17,043 bases of DNA from CAZVUW01 sp964629825 (GCA_964629825.1 CAZVUW010000071.1:1-17043); one strand, 5' to 3'; positions 7,293 through 14,444 are shown, counted from the first letter of the stretch. Numbers and translations: made by a program. Notes: generated by a model from the letters alone, not told the origin.

Positions 7293-8071
7293 CGACGGGC
7301 GAGCAGCGCGGCCCGGCCACGGGCGAGCAGAGGGTTCAGCGCATCCTCGCCGCGGCGGGGCTCGGCAGCCGTCGCGCCTGCGAGCAGCTGATCGCCCAGG
7401 GGCGCGTCGCCGTAGACGGAGAGATCGTCCAGCTCGGCGCCAAGGCCGATCCGCAGCGCAGCATCATCACGGTCGACGGCGAGCGCATCCACACAAATCC
7501 GCGGCTGGTCTACCTGCTGCTGAACAAGCCGCCTGGGGTCGTCACCACCGTGTCCGACCCGCAGGGACGCCCGACGGTGATGGACCTCGTGCCGGCCTCG
7601 CCGCGGGTCTACCCGGTCGGTCGCCTCGACCGGGACACCGAGGGCCTGCTGATCCTCACCAACGACGGCGAGCTCGCCAACCGGCTGGCGCACCCCCGCT
7701 ACGAGGTCGAGAAGACCTACGTCGCCCAGGTGCGCGGCACGCCGCGGCGCAGCGCGCTCCGGCAGCTCCTGACCGGCGTCGAGCTCGAGGATGGCCCCGC
7801 TCGCGCGCTGTCGGTGCGCGAGCTCGGCTCCGCCGCGGACAAGACGCTGATCGAGCTGGTGCTCGCCGAGGGGCGCAAGCGCGAGGTTCGGCGGATGCTC
7901 GCCGCGGTCGACATCCCCTTGGAGCGGCTGGCCCGGGTCAAGATCGGTCCGCTGCCGCTCGGCGACATCTCGCCGGGCAAGTTCCGCCCGCTGACCGGCG
8001 CCGAGGTTCGCGCCCTCTACGCGGCCGTCGACCTGCGCGGGCCGGAGGACGACGCGGCGGAGACGGCATGA
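7289..8071 (+). CDS. rluB: Pseudouridine synthase, RsuA/RluB family
   Basis: This enzyme turns a specific uridine of ribosomal RNA into pseudouridine. The 260-residue protein has an N-terminal S4 RNA-binding domain (about 14-62, RVQRILAAAGLGSRRACEQL) and the RsuA/RluB/E/F catalytic domain (about 73-245). The catalytic Asp is Asp114 in GRLDRDTEGLLILTNDG. Other family motifs are LLNKPPGVVTT (77-87) and EGRKREVRRML. In mycobacteria the orthologue next to scpB is annotated RsuA- or RluB-like. RluB (23S rRNA) is the usual reading for Gram-positive members, but the target site is not provable from sequence. The GTG start overlaps the scpB stop. GGAGGG at 7278-7283 is an excellent ribosome-binding site. 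Confidence 0.92.
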   Translation: MTTGEQRGPATGEQRVQRILAAAGLGSRRACEQLIAQGRVAVDGEIVQLGAKADPQRSIITVDGERIHTNPRLVYLLLNKPPGVVTTVSDPQGRPTVMDLVPASPRVYPVGRLDRDTEGLLILTNDGELANRLAHPRYEVEKTYVAQVRGTPRRSALRQLLTGVELEDGPARALSVRELGSAADKTLIELVLAEGRKREVRRMLAAVDIPLERLARVKIGPLPLGDISPGKFRPLTGAEVRALYAAVDLRGPEDDAAETA

Positions 8072-8451
8072 CCTCGAGGGGACGACACCTTGCCGCCCTG
8101 CGTGGCGCGACCACCTTGGACGCCGACACCCGCGAGGAGGTGCTCTCCCGCACCTCCGAGCTGCTCGGAACCCTGATGGTCCGCAACGGCCTGCGGACCG
8201 ACGACATGGTCAGCCTGATCTTCACCGCCACGTCGGACATCACCGCCGAGTTCCCCGCCGCGGCAGTCCGCGAGGCCGGCATCGCAGACGTGCCGATGCT
8301 GTGCGCCAGAGAGCTGGAGATCGTCGGCGGCAGCGGCATCCCGCTGTGCGTCCGCGTGCTGGCACACGTCTACACCGACCGCAAGCGCTCCGAGCTGCGT
8401 CACGCCTACCTCCGCGGCGCCCGGCAGCTGCGCAGCGATCTTCCGGAGTAG
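8068..8451 (+). CDS. aroH: Chorismate mutase, AroH class
   Basis: This enzyme converts chorismate to prephenate, the branch toward tyrosine and phenylalanine. The 127-residue protein is of the AroH (Bacillus subtilis) trimeric type, not the all-helical AroQ type. Residues matching the B. subtilis active site are visible: Arg12 (RGATT; Bs Arg7), Cys79 (Bs Cys75), Glu82 (Bs Glu78), Arg96 (CVRV; Bs Arg90), Tyr114 (RHAYL; Bs Tyr108) and Arg122 (LRSDL; Bs Arg116). The loop before Cys94 is two residues longer than in B. subtilis. It overlaps rluB by ATGA, with GGAG five bases upstream of the ATG. Prephenate dehydrogenase follows four bases after its stop, so two consecutive pathway enzymes are made side by side. 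Confidence 0.94.
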   Translation: MTSRGRHLAALRGATTLDADTREEVLSRTSELLGTLMVRNGLRTDDMVSLIFTATSDITAEFPAAAVREAGIADVPMLCARELEIVGGSGIPLCVRVLAHVYTDRKRSELRHAYLRGARQLRSDLPE

Positions 8452-8455
8452 TGCC

Positions 8456-9607
8456 GTGACGATGCCGAAGAGCAGCGGCCGCACCGACGGGCACACCGCG
8501 GCAGCGACCCTCACGGTCGCGATCGTGGGCACGGGGCTGGTCGGCGCGTCTCTGGGCATGGCGCTCGGCCGCCTCGACGCCGTCGGCGAGGTCACGGGCT
8601 GGGACCGCGACGAGGAGAACCTGCGCACGGCCGTCGAGCGCGGGGCGGTCACCCGCGCCGGCCGCGACCTGGTCGACGCCGTTAGCGGCGCCGACGTGGT
8701 TGTGCTGGCGGTGCCCGCGTCCGCCGTGGCGAGCAGCGCGGCCGAGGTCGGCCCGCACCTGGCCGAGGGGGCGATCCTCACCGACGTCGCCAGCGTCAAG
8801 GGCAGCATCGTGCCGGCGCTGCAGGCGGCGGTGCGACCCGGCGTGCACGTCATCGGTGGCCACCCCATGGCCGGCTCCCACGAGGCCGGCGCGGCGCACG
8901 CCAGCGCCGAGCTGTTCGTGGGCGCCACCTACCTGCTGACCCCGACCACGCACACCGACCCGGGGGCCTACCGACGTCTGCACGGGCTGATCGCGGGGAT
9001 CGGCGCGCGCGTGATCGCCGTCAGCCCGGAGCGGCACGACCTGCTCGTCGCGGTGGTGAGCCACCTGCCGCAGCTTGCGGCGACCACCCTCATGAACCTC
9101 GCGGCCGAGCGCGCGCGGGACGATCACGCCGGGCTGCTCCTGCTCGCCGCCGGCGGCTTCCGCGACGCGACCCGCGTGGCGGCCAGCAACCCCGACATGT
9201 GGCTGGACATCTGTGCCGAGAACCGCGACGCGATCGTCGCCGTCCTCGACGACTACCGCGAGCGCATCGGCACGCTGCGCTCGATCCTGGCCCTCTCCGA
9301 TGAGAGCGGGCTCCGTCAGCTGCTGTCCGATGCCCGCGCCGCCCGCCGGTCGCTGCCCGGCAAGGAGACGGTCACCGGCGCCCTGGTCGAGCTCGAGCTG
9401 CCGATCCCCGACCGCCCCGGCGTGCTGGCCGAGGTGACGACCACAGTGGGCTCGGTCGGGGTGAACATCGAGGACCTCAGCATCGAGCACGACCCCGAGG
9501 GCGGCCGCGGGCGGCTGCGGCTGTTCATCATGGGGCCACGCAACGCCGCGGAGGCTCGACGCGCGCTCGAGAGGCTCGGCTACGAGGTCCTGGAGCGTCT
9601 CCCGTGA
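8456..9607 (+). CDS. tyrA: Prephenate dehydrogenase with C-terminal ACT domain
   Basis: TyrA oxidatively decarboxylates prephenate to 4-hydroxyphenylpyruvate, the precursor of tyrosine. The 383-residue protein has a Rossmann domain with GTGLVG (25-30) and acidic Asp50 after the second strand, which suggests NAD use. Family catalytic motifs are DVASVKG (Ser113), GGHPMAGS (His136) and VSHLPQ (His203), with Arg240 in GGFRDATR. The helical dimerisation domain runs to about 300. An ACT domain at about 308-383 (VELELPIPDRPGVLAEV) probably mediates feedback by an aromatic amino acid; tyrosine is the usual effector (inference). The start GTG 8456 is chosen because GGAG at 8445-8448 is 7 bases away; ATG 8462 is possible. 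A non-conserved leader of about 18 residues precedes the first strand. The stop overlaps aroA (GTGA). Confidence 0.95.
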   Translation: MTMPKSSGRTDGHTAAATLTVAIVGTGLVGASLGMALGRLDAVGEVTGWDRDEENLRTAVERGAVTRAGRDLVDAVSGADVVVLAVPASAVASSAAEVGPHLAEGAILTDVASVKGSIVPALQAAVRPGVHVIGGHPMAGSHEAGAAHASAELFVGATYLLTPTTHTDPGAYRRLHGLIAGIGARVIAVSPERHDLLVAVVSHLPQLAATTLMNLAAERARDDHAGLLLLAAGGFRDATRVAASNPDMWLDICAENRDAIVAVLDDYRERIGTLRSILALSDESGLRQLLSDARAARRSLPGKETVTGALVELELPIPDRPGVLAEVTTTVGSVGVNIEDLSIEHDPEGGRGRLRLFIMGPRNAAEARRALERLGYEVLERLP

Positions 9608-10908
9608 GCGCTGCCGGAGTGCCCGATCGCGTCGTCGTGCACCCCCAGCGCGAGGGTCTGCGCGGGCGGCTGGTGATGCCGGGCGACAAGTCCCTGTCGC
9701 ACCGGGCGTTCCTGCTCGGCGCTCTGACGGGCGGCCCTGTGCGGGTGTCCGGCGCCGCGCAGTCCGAGGACGTCGAGCACATGGTCGGCGCCCTGCGGGC
9801 GATGGGGGTGAGGATCTCCGGCGGCCCGCTGGCAGCGCTGGTCGAGGGGCCACCGCGCGAGCCGGACGACGTGCTCGACTGCGGCAACTCCGGAACAGCC
9901 ATGCGCCTTCTCGCCGGGGTCTGCGCTGGCATCGACGGGCTGTCGGTCCTGACCGGCGACCGCTACCTGCGGGCGCGACCGATGGGCCGGATCGCGGAGC
10001 CGCTGCGCCGCATGGGTGCCCGCGTCGACGGCCGCGGCGGCGGGGCGCTGGCACCCCTGGCGATCCGCGGCGCAGGTCTGACCGCCGGGGCACACGAGCT
10101 CCCCGTCGCGAGCGCGCAGGTGAAGTCCGCGCTGCTGCTCGCGGGGCTGCGTGCGGACGGGGAGACGCGCGTGCGCGAGCCCGGTCCCTCACGCGACCAC
10201 ACGGAGCGGATGCTGCGCTGGCTGGGCGCCGACGTCCGCAGCGCCCCCGGCGAGGTCGTCCTGACGCCGGGACCGCTTCGGCCGCGCCCCCTGGAGGTGT
10301 CCGGCGACCCGTCCAGCGCGGCCTTCTGGATGGTCGCCGCCGCGATCATCCCCGACAGCGACGTGCGGGTCTGCGACCTGTGCCTGAACCCCACCCGCAC
10401 CGGCGCGCTGGACGTGCTGACCGCCATGGGCGCGGACATCGACGCCATCGTCGACCGCAGCTGGTGCGGTGAGCCGGTCGGCGACGTGGCGATCCGCGGC
10501 TCCGCGCTCGGCCGCGCGGATGTGGCCGGCGACCTGGTGGTCCGCTCCATCGACGAGCTGCCGGTCCTGGCGGTGGCCGGCGCCCTCGGGGGTGGCATCC
10601 GGGTGCGGGACGCGGCCGAGCTGCGCGTCAAGGAGGTCGACCGCATAGAGGCCGTGGCCGCCATGCTCGGCGCGGTCGGGATCGCGGTCGACACCGCTCC
10701 TGACGGGTTCACCGTGCGCGGCGGCAGCCGGCCGACCGGTGGTTCCGTGGACAGCCGCGGCGACCACCGCATCGCCATGGCCGCCTGCATCGCGGCGCTG
10801 GCCGCCGCCGAGCCGGTCGTGGTCAGCGGCTTCCGCGCCGTGGCGTCGAGCTATCCGACCTTCCTGCGTGACCTGACCGCGCTGGGCGGCCGCTGGGAGG
10901 AGGCGTGA
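9604..10908 (+). CDS. aroA: 3-phosphoshikimate 1-carboxyvinyltransferase (EPSP synthase)
   Basis: EPSP synthase joins phosphoenolpyruvate to shikimate 3-phosphate, the sixth shikimate-pathway step. The 434-residue protein is of normal length. Conserved motifs are MPGDKSLSHRAFL (25-37, with Lys29, Ser30 and Arg34), CGNSGTAMRLLAG (93-105), GDRYLRARPMGRI (118-130), AQVKSALLLAG (171-181), SIDELP (315-320, catalytic Asp317), RVKEVDRIEA (341-350, Lys343) and RGDHRIAMA (385-393). In the NSGTAMRL segment Gly97 and Thr98 match E. coli Gly96 and Thr97, while Leu102 replaces E. coli Pro101; this varies naturally in the family. The GTG start overlaps tyrA by four bases, with GGAG at 9592-9595. The chorismate synthase gene needed between AroA and AroH is not in this window. 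aroA-cmk adjacency is seen in several bacteria. Confidence 0.96.
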   Translation: MSAAGVPDRVVVHPQREGLRGRLVMPGDKSLSHRAFLLGALTGGPVRVSGAAQSEDVEHMVGALRAMGVRISGGPLAALVEGPPREPDDVLDCGNSGTAMRLLAGVCAGIDGLSVLTGDRYLRARPMGRIAEPLRRMGARVDGRGGGALAPLAIRGAGLTAGAHELPVASAQVKSALLLAGLRADGETRVREPGPSRDHTERMLRWLGADVRSAPGEVVLTPGPLRPRPLEVSGDPSSAAFWMVAAAIIPDSDVRVCDLCLNPTRTGALDVLTAMGADIDAIVDRSWCGEPVGDVAIRGSALGRADVAGDLVVRSIDELPVLAVAGALGGGIRVRDAAELRVKEVDRIEAVAAMLGAVGIAVDTAPDGFTVRGGSRPTGGSVDSRGDHRIAMAACIAALAAAEPVVVSGFRAVASSYPTFLRDLTALGGRWEEA

Positions 10909-11576
10909 GGCCCGTGGTCGTGGCGATCGACGGGCCCGCGGGATCGGGCAAGTCAACCATCGCCGCGGCGCTGGCCGAGCGCCTGGACGTCCCGCACGTC
11001 GACACCGGCGCGCACTACCGGGCCGCGGCGCTGGCGGTGCTGCGGGCCGGGGTGGATCCGACCGATGAGGCGGCCTGCGTCGAGGTCCTGCGAGGAAGCC
11101 GCATCGAGCGGCGCGCCGGGCGGACGCTGCTCGACGGCAGCGACGTCGAGGACGAGATCCGCGGTCCGGCCGTGACGGCCGTGGTGTCGACCGTCTCCGC
11201 CCACCCGGCCGTGCGCCGCACCCTGCTCGCCGGGCAGCAGGCCGAGGTGAGCGCCGCCGGCGCCGTGGTCGAGGGGCGCGATGCGGGCACCGTCGTGGTG
11301 CCGCAGGCGACGCTGAAGGTGTGGCTCACGGCCGACCCGGCCGAACGCGCACGCCGCCGCGCCGCACAGCTCGGCCACAGCGACGAGGCGACCATCGCGC
11401 GCCACCTCGAAGATCTGCTGCGGCGAGATGAGGCAGACGCTGCCAGCATGGTTCCAGCCCCCGACGTCATCGAGGTCGACACCTCCGGTCGCAGCGTGGA
11501 CTCGTTGGTTGACGAGCTCGCGCGGCGCGCCCGCGCGGCGGCCGGGGGACCGGGACCAGCCGAGGAGCAGCAGTGA
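10905..11576 (+). CDS. cmk: Cytidylate kinase with altered CMP-binding segment
   Basis: Cmk phosphorylates CMP and dCMP with ATP, recycling nucleotides from RNA and lipid turnover. The 223-residue protein has the P-loop GPAGSGKST (10-18), then DTGAHYRA (33-40; most family members have Met or Thr where this has His), Ser95 and Arg104 of the base pocket, and EGRDAGTVV (123-131). The end of the active site is abnormal: the family pattern RDxxDSxRxxxPL is reduced to RDEADAASMVPAPD (174-187). Arg174 and Asp178 are kept, but the Arg equivalent to E. coli Arg188 is Ser181, and about four residues are missing, without a frameshift. Activity may be altered. The start is GTG 10905 (GTGA overlap with aroA); GTG 10914 is equally plausible, since AGGAGG at 10898-10903 is better spaced for it. 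It is followed by der, a conserved pairing. Confidence 0.9.
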   Translation: MRPVVVAIDGPAGSGKSTIAAALAERLDVPHVDTGAHYRAAALAVLRAGVDPTDEAACVEVLRGSRIERRAGRTLLDGSDVEDEIRGPAVTAVVSTVSAHPAVRRTLLAGQQAEVSAAGAVVEGRDAGTVVVPQATLKVWLTADPAERARRRAAQLGHSDEATIARHLEDLLRRDEADAASMVPAPDVIEVDTSGRSVDSLVDELARRARAAAGGPGPAEEQQ

Positions 11577-12970
11577 ACGCCACACGAAGCCAGGTAGGAC
11601 CGAGCGGCCCGGTCGTGGCCGTGGTCGGTCGACCGAACGTGGGCAAGTCCACGCTGGTCAACCGCCTGACCGGCCGCCGCGATGCCATCGTCGAGGAGCG
11701 GCCCGGCGTGACCCGCGACCGGACCGCCCACCTGGGGGAGTGGCGGGGCCGCACCTTCACCATCGTCGACACCGGCGGCTGGCTGCCCGGCTGGGCCGAG
11801 GGCCGCGGTCCCCTCGACGAGGCGGTCTCCGCCCAGGCCGAGCGCGCGGCCACCAGCGCCGACCTGATCCTCCTGGTCGTCGATGCGACGGTAGGCATCA
11901 CCGAGGAGGACTCGGCGGTCGCGTCCTGGCTGCGCTCGTCCGGCGCCCCCGTCCTTCTGGTTGCCAACAAGGCGGACGCGCTGGGCGATCCGCGCCACGT
12001 CACCGCTCAGGTCGCGGAGCTGTACTCCTTGGGTCTCGGCGACCCCATCCCCGTCAGCGCGCTGCACGGCCGCGGCTCGGGCGACCTGCTCGACGACGTC
12101 GTCGATCGCCTCGAGAAGGCAAAGGCCTTCGAGCGCGCCGCACAGCCCGCCGACGACATCCCCGGCGTCGCCCTGATCGGGCGCCCGAACGTCGGCAAGT
12201 CCTCGCTGTTCAACTCCCTGGTGGGGGAGCAGCGGGCGGTCGTGGACTCGACCCCCGGCACCACCCGCGACGCCGTGGACACCGTCCTGCGGGTGGGCGA
12301 CGACCTGTACCGGTTCGTGGACACCGCCGGTCTGCGTCGCCGCGCCCGCCTGCGCGGAGCAGAGGCGACCGAGTACTACTCGAGCGTCCGGACGGTGCAA
12401 GCCCTCGACGCCGCCCACGTCGCGCTGCTGGTCATCGACGCCGGCGAGCCGATCGGCGAGCAGGATCAGAAGCTGGCTCGGCAGATCCTCGACGCAGGCC
12501 GCGCCATGGTGCTGGTCTTGAACAAGTGGGATCTGGTCGACGACTACCGCCGCACGCAGATCGAGCGCGAGCGGCAGCGGCTGCTCGGCTTCGTCGCGTG
12601 GGCGCCGCTGGTGCGCACGTCTGCCCTCACCGGTCGCGGGCTGGACAAGCTGTTCCCGATGATCGACGCGGTGCTGGAGGAGTGGCACCGGCGCATCCCC
12701 ACCTCCGACCTCAACCAGTGGCTCGCCGACGCGGTCGCCGCCACGCCCCCGCCCACCGCGGCAGGGCGTCCGGTGCGGCTGCGCTATGTGACCCAGGTCG
12801 CAGTCGGGCCGCCCACGTTCCGGATCTTCTCGACCGGGCAGGTGCCCGACTCCTATCTGCGCTACCTGGAGCGGCGGCTGCGCGAGGCCTTCGGGTTCAG
12901 CGGAACGCCGCTGAACCTGGCGATCCGGGTTCGCCCGCGCTGGGACGAGCGCGAGCGCGCGCGGCGCTGA
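11573..12970 (+). CDS. der: Ribosome-assembly GTPase Der (EngA)
   Basis: Der is an essential GTPase needed for maturation of the 50S ribosomal subunit. The 465-residue protein has two tandem GTPase domains and a KH-like C-terminal domain. Domain 1 has GRPNVGKS (19-26), PGVTRD (44-49), DTGG (66-69) and NKAD (132-135). Domain 2 has GRPNVGKSS (203-211), PGTTRD (228-233), DTAG (250-253) and NKWD (317-320). The KH-like domain begins at about 350. A short linker with basic residues separates the two GTPase domains. The GTG start overlaps cmk by four bases (GTGA), with AGGAG at 11563-11567. It closes the scpA operon. Its TGA is six bases from the stop of the convergent next gene, and a small CAGCC/GGCTG hairpin (12978-12992) lies just beyond, perhaps acting in termination. 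Confidence 0.96.
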   Translation: MNATRSQVGPSGPVVAVVGRPNVGKSTLVNRLTGRRDAIVEERPGVTRDRTAHLGEWRGRTFTIVDTGGWLPGWAEGRGPLDEAVSAQAERAATSADLILLVVDATVGITEEDSAVASWLRSSGAPVLLVANKADALGDPRHVTAQVAELYSLGLGDPIPVSALHGRGSGDLLDDVVDRLEKAKAFERAAQPADDIPGVALIGRPNVGKSSLFNSLVGEQRAVVDSTPGTTRDAVDTVLRVGDDLYRFVDTAGLRRRARLRGAEATEYYSSVRTVQALDAAHVALLVIDAGEPIGEQDQKLARQILDAGRAMVLVLNKWDLVDDYRRTQIERERQRLLGFVAWAPLVRTSALTGRGLDKLFPMIDAVLEEWHRRIPTSDLNQWLADAVAATPPPTAAGRPVRLRYVTQVAVGPPTFRIFSTGQVPDSYLRYLERRLREAFGFSGTPLNLAIRVRPRWDERERARR

Positions 12971-12976
12971 GCCTCC

Positions 12977-13759
12977 TCAGCCCTCCTGGCTGCCGGCCGA
13001 CTGGGCCGCGGCCGGAGTGCCGGATGCGTCGGGCTCGGCGCGCCCGATCTCGCACGGGCCGGTGACCGCCTTCCAGCGCAGGCGCGGCGCCCAGTCCTCG
13101 GTGCTGTCGGTGGTCCCGAGCACCGACCAGCGCTCGGGGTCGTCGGCCGGGACGGCGATCGACAGGACCACAAGCGCCCCATCCGGGGCGGTGCGGTGCG
13201 CCAGGGTGTAAGGGCCCAGGACATCCCAGGCCAGCCAACCGCTGGTCCCTCCGGTGGCCGTGGCGCTGGCCGGCGTGGTGCCCTCGATGATCGCGTCGCC
13301 GGGCAGGATCTGGCCGTCTTCGGCGGTCGCCAGCTCGGCCAGGGCGGCCGGACGCACGTAGATGCTGTGATCCGTGGACTCGATCAGGAAGGCCTCCAGG
13401 ATCACCTCCGTCAGGCAGGCCGTGTCGGTCGGGATCGGCTCGAACCCGACCAGGATCTGGTCGGCGCTGTCGTATCCGAGCATCACGCTCTCGGCCGTGC
13501 GGCCTATGAGCACCCCGCGGCTGACCGCCACATCGGCCGACGCAACTACCCGGCCGTCCTGGACCTCGTGCGGCTGGATCTCCGCGGGATCCGCCTGCGG
13601 CAGCTCGTTGCTGTTGCGGCCCATGTCGAAGCTGATCGAGTTCTGCAGCTCGGTCCAGGCGCGCGGAGCGGCGTAGCTCACTAGCAGCACCATCGCCGCG
13701 ACGGTCAGCGACCACTTGAGCAGGCTGACCAGCCACTCCGGCATGCCCTGTGCCCCCAC
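12977..13759 (-). CDS. Membrane-anchored surface protein with a CBM96/DNRLRE-like domain (tentative)
   Basis: A 260-residue protein I do not recognise as a named family member. Residues 9-31 (WLVSLLKWSLTVAAMVLLVS and on) form one hydrophobic segment, an uncleaved signal anchor, so residues after about 35 should be outside the cell. The outer part (about 70-232) has alternating hydrophobic strands: VVASADVAVSRG, then ACLTEVILEAFL, GWLAWDVLGPYTLAHR, GALVVLSIAVP, and PRLRWKAV near the end. This order resembles CBM96/DNRLRE jelly-roll domains, which carry A.L.L early, W..DVT midway and P.L.V last. That is pattern recall, not a search result. Two Cys (115 and 236) could form a disulfide. The last 25 residues are a disordered Ala/Ser/Pro/Glu tail. 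The start GTG at 13759 has AGGA nine bases upstream; ATG at 13744 is an alternative. It is convergent with der. Confidence 0.75.
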   Translation of the reverse strand: MGAQGMPEWLVSLLKWSLTVAAMVLLVSYAAPRAWTELQNSISFDMGRNSNELPQADPAEIQPHEVQDGRVVASADVAVSRGVLIGRTAESVMLGYDSADQILVGFEPIPTDTACLTEVILEAFLIESTDHSIYVRPAALAELATAEDGQILPGDAIIEGTTPASATATGGTSGWLAWDVLGPYTLAHRTAPDGALVVLSIAVPADDPERWSVLGTTDSTEDWAPRLRWKAVTGPCEIGRAEPDASGTPAAAQSAGSQEG

Positions 13760-13838
13760 TTGGCCCCGTCCTCCCCGGAACGGCCCTGCAGCGGCCCGTC
13801 AAGGCCGAGCACGGCGAAGAATCAGCACCGCGGCCGAC

Positions 13839-13844
13839 ACGTTA
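13839..13844 (-). promoter_or_regulatory. Putative -10 element for the membrane-anchored protein gene
   Basis: The minus strand reads TAACGT, a TAnnnT hexamer, 79 bases upstream of the GTG start. The 156-base divergent gap (13760-13915) otherwise holds only the opposing promoter and ribosome-binding sites. No clear -35 or operator palindrome was found. Confidence 0.3.
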
Positions 13845-13873
13845 CCCGAGGCGGCGGCGCGGAACCGTCGGTC

Positions 13874-13879
13874 TAGCAT
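13874..13879 (+). promoter_or_regulatory. Putative -10 element for the small DMT-type gene
   Basis: TAGCAT, within GGTCTAGCAT, lies 36 bases upstream of the GTG start at 13916. The leader would contain the strong GGGAGGG site. The four bases TCTA at its start are shared with the hexamers before ald and scpA. Confidence 0.4.
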
Positions 13880-13915
13880 CCGCTGCGGCGTGTCCGCTTT
13901 CCAGGGAGGGCATCG

Positions 13916-14365
13916 GTGCTAGCTCCGCTCGCAGTCGGCCTGGCCATATTGGCCGGCGTGTTCGTCGCGGCCCAGTCGGCCGCTCTGGCCCCGCTCGGTC
14001 GGGCGGTGCCGCCGCTGGTCGGGGCGCTGTGGGTCCAGGTGGCGGGGCTGCTCACCGCCTCGGTTGCGGTGTTCCTGTCCCCGGTCAAGCTCGCGTGGCC
14101 GGGTGCCGCCATCGGCTGGGCGGTTCTGGGCGGTGCCTGCGCCGTCGGCATCGTCAGCGCGATCGGCGCGGCGGTGTCACCGCTGGGTTTGGCGGCGACG
14201 CTGGCGATCGTCACCGCCTCGCAGCTGCTCATGGGCCTGCTGCTCGACCTGGTCGGGGTGACGGGCCGGTCTGTCGCGCTGACGCCGACGCGGATCCTCG
14301 GAGCCCTGCTGATCGTTGTAGGTGTGGTGCTGGTGCTCGGGCAGGGGGAGGCGCCGTCAGGCTGA
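13916..14365 (+). CDS. Half-size DMT-type membrane protein (YdcZ/DUF606-like)
   Basis: A 149-residue, almost wholly hydrophobic protein with about five predicted helices (roughly 2-22, 32-54, 65-86, 88-112 and 125-145). The C-terminal portion, TASQLLMGLLLDLVGVTGRS (100-119) followed by TPTRILGALLIVVGVVLVLG (123-142), resembles the YdcZ/DUF606 branch of the drug/metabolite transporter superfamily, which has the same length and works as dimers or pairs. The substrate is unknown. Only one half-size gene is seen, so a homodimer is the simple expectation. The start GTG 13916 is set by GGGAGG at 13904-13909, six bases away. It is divergent from the membrane-anchored protein gene, and the universal-stress-like gene begins 108 bases after its stop. 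Confidence 0.7.
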   Translation: MLAPLAVGLAILAGVFVAAQSAALAPLGRAVPPLVGALWVQVAGLLTASVAVFLSPVKLAWPGAAIGWAVLGGACAVGIVSAIGAAVSPLGLAATLAIVTASQLLMGLLLDLVGVTGRSVALTPTRILGALLIVVGVVLVLGQGEAPSG

Positions 14366-14417
14366 CCAGGGCGCTGCTGCTGACGCCACACGAGGTGACC
14401 GGTCGATGGTTGGATGG

Positions 14418-14430
14418 CCCCGGCTCGGGG
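14418..14430 (+). terminator. Small GC hairpin, possible terminator of the DMT-type gene
   Basis: CCCCG, loop GCT, CGGGG forms a perfect 5-base stem about 50 bases after the stop at 14365. No T-run follows. It lies just upstream of the TAGGAT hexamer of the next gene, where a terminator would be expected. Short GC stems are frequent by chance in such DNA. Confidence 0.25.
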
Positions 14431-14437
14431 GCGCCCA

Positions 14438-14443
14438 TAGGAT
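14438..14443 (+). promoter_or_regulatory. Putative -10 element for the universal-stress-like gene
   Basis: TAGGAT lies 30 bases upstream of the GTG at 14474. A hairpin (14445-14458) and the AGGAG site follow in the short leader. A TTGGAT at 14410-14415 is 22 bases away, too far to be a standard -35. Confidence 0.35.
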
Positions 14444-14444
14444 G

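Noticed and set aside
8240..10192. Very long antisense open frame (650 codons) opposite aroH, tyrA and aroA
   Set aside because: It reads as Arg/Pro/Ala-rich low-complexity sequence with no motif. It lies opposite three genes with full catalytic motifs and arises from the high G+C content.
11015..12688. Antisense open frame (557 codons) opposite cmk and der
   Set aside because: Same cause: the opposite strand carries intact P-loop and GTPase motifs, and this frame has none.
11428..13065. Plus-strand open frame (545 codons) overlapping der in another frame
   Set aside because: Arg/Pro-rich shadow of der with no recognisable domain.
13777..13800. GGAAC with a downstream GTC as an ECF-type (SigE/SigH) promoter
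   Set aside because: The -10 GTT is not matched, and GGAAC is frequent in this composition. GGAACC at 13861 has no matching -10 either.
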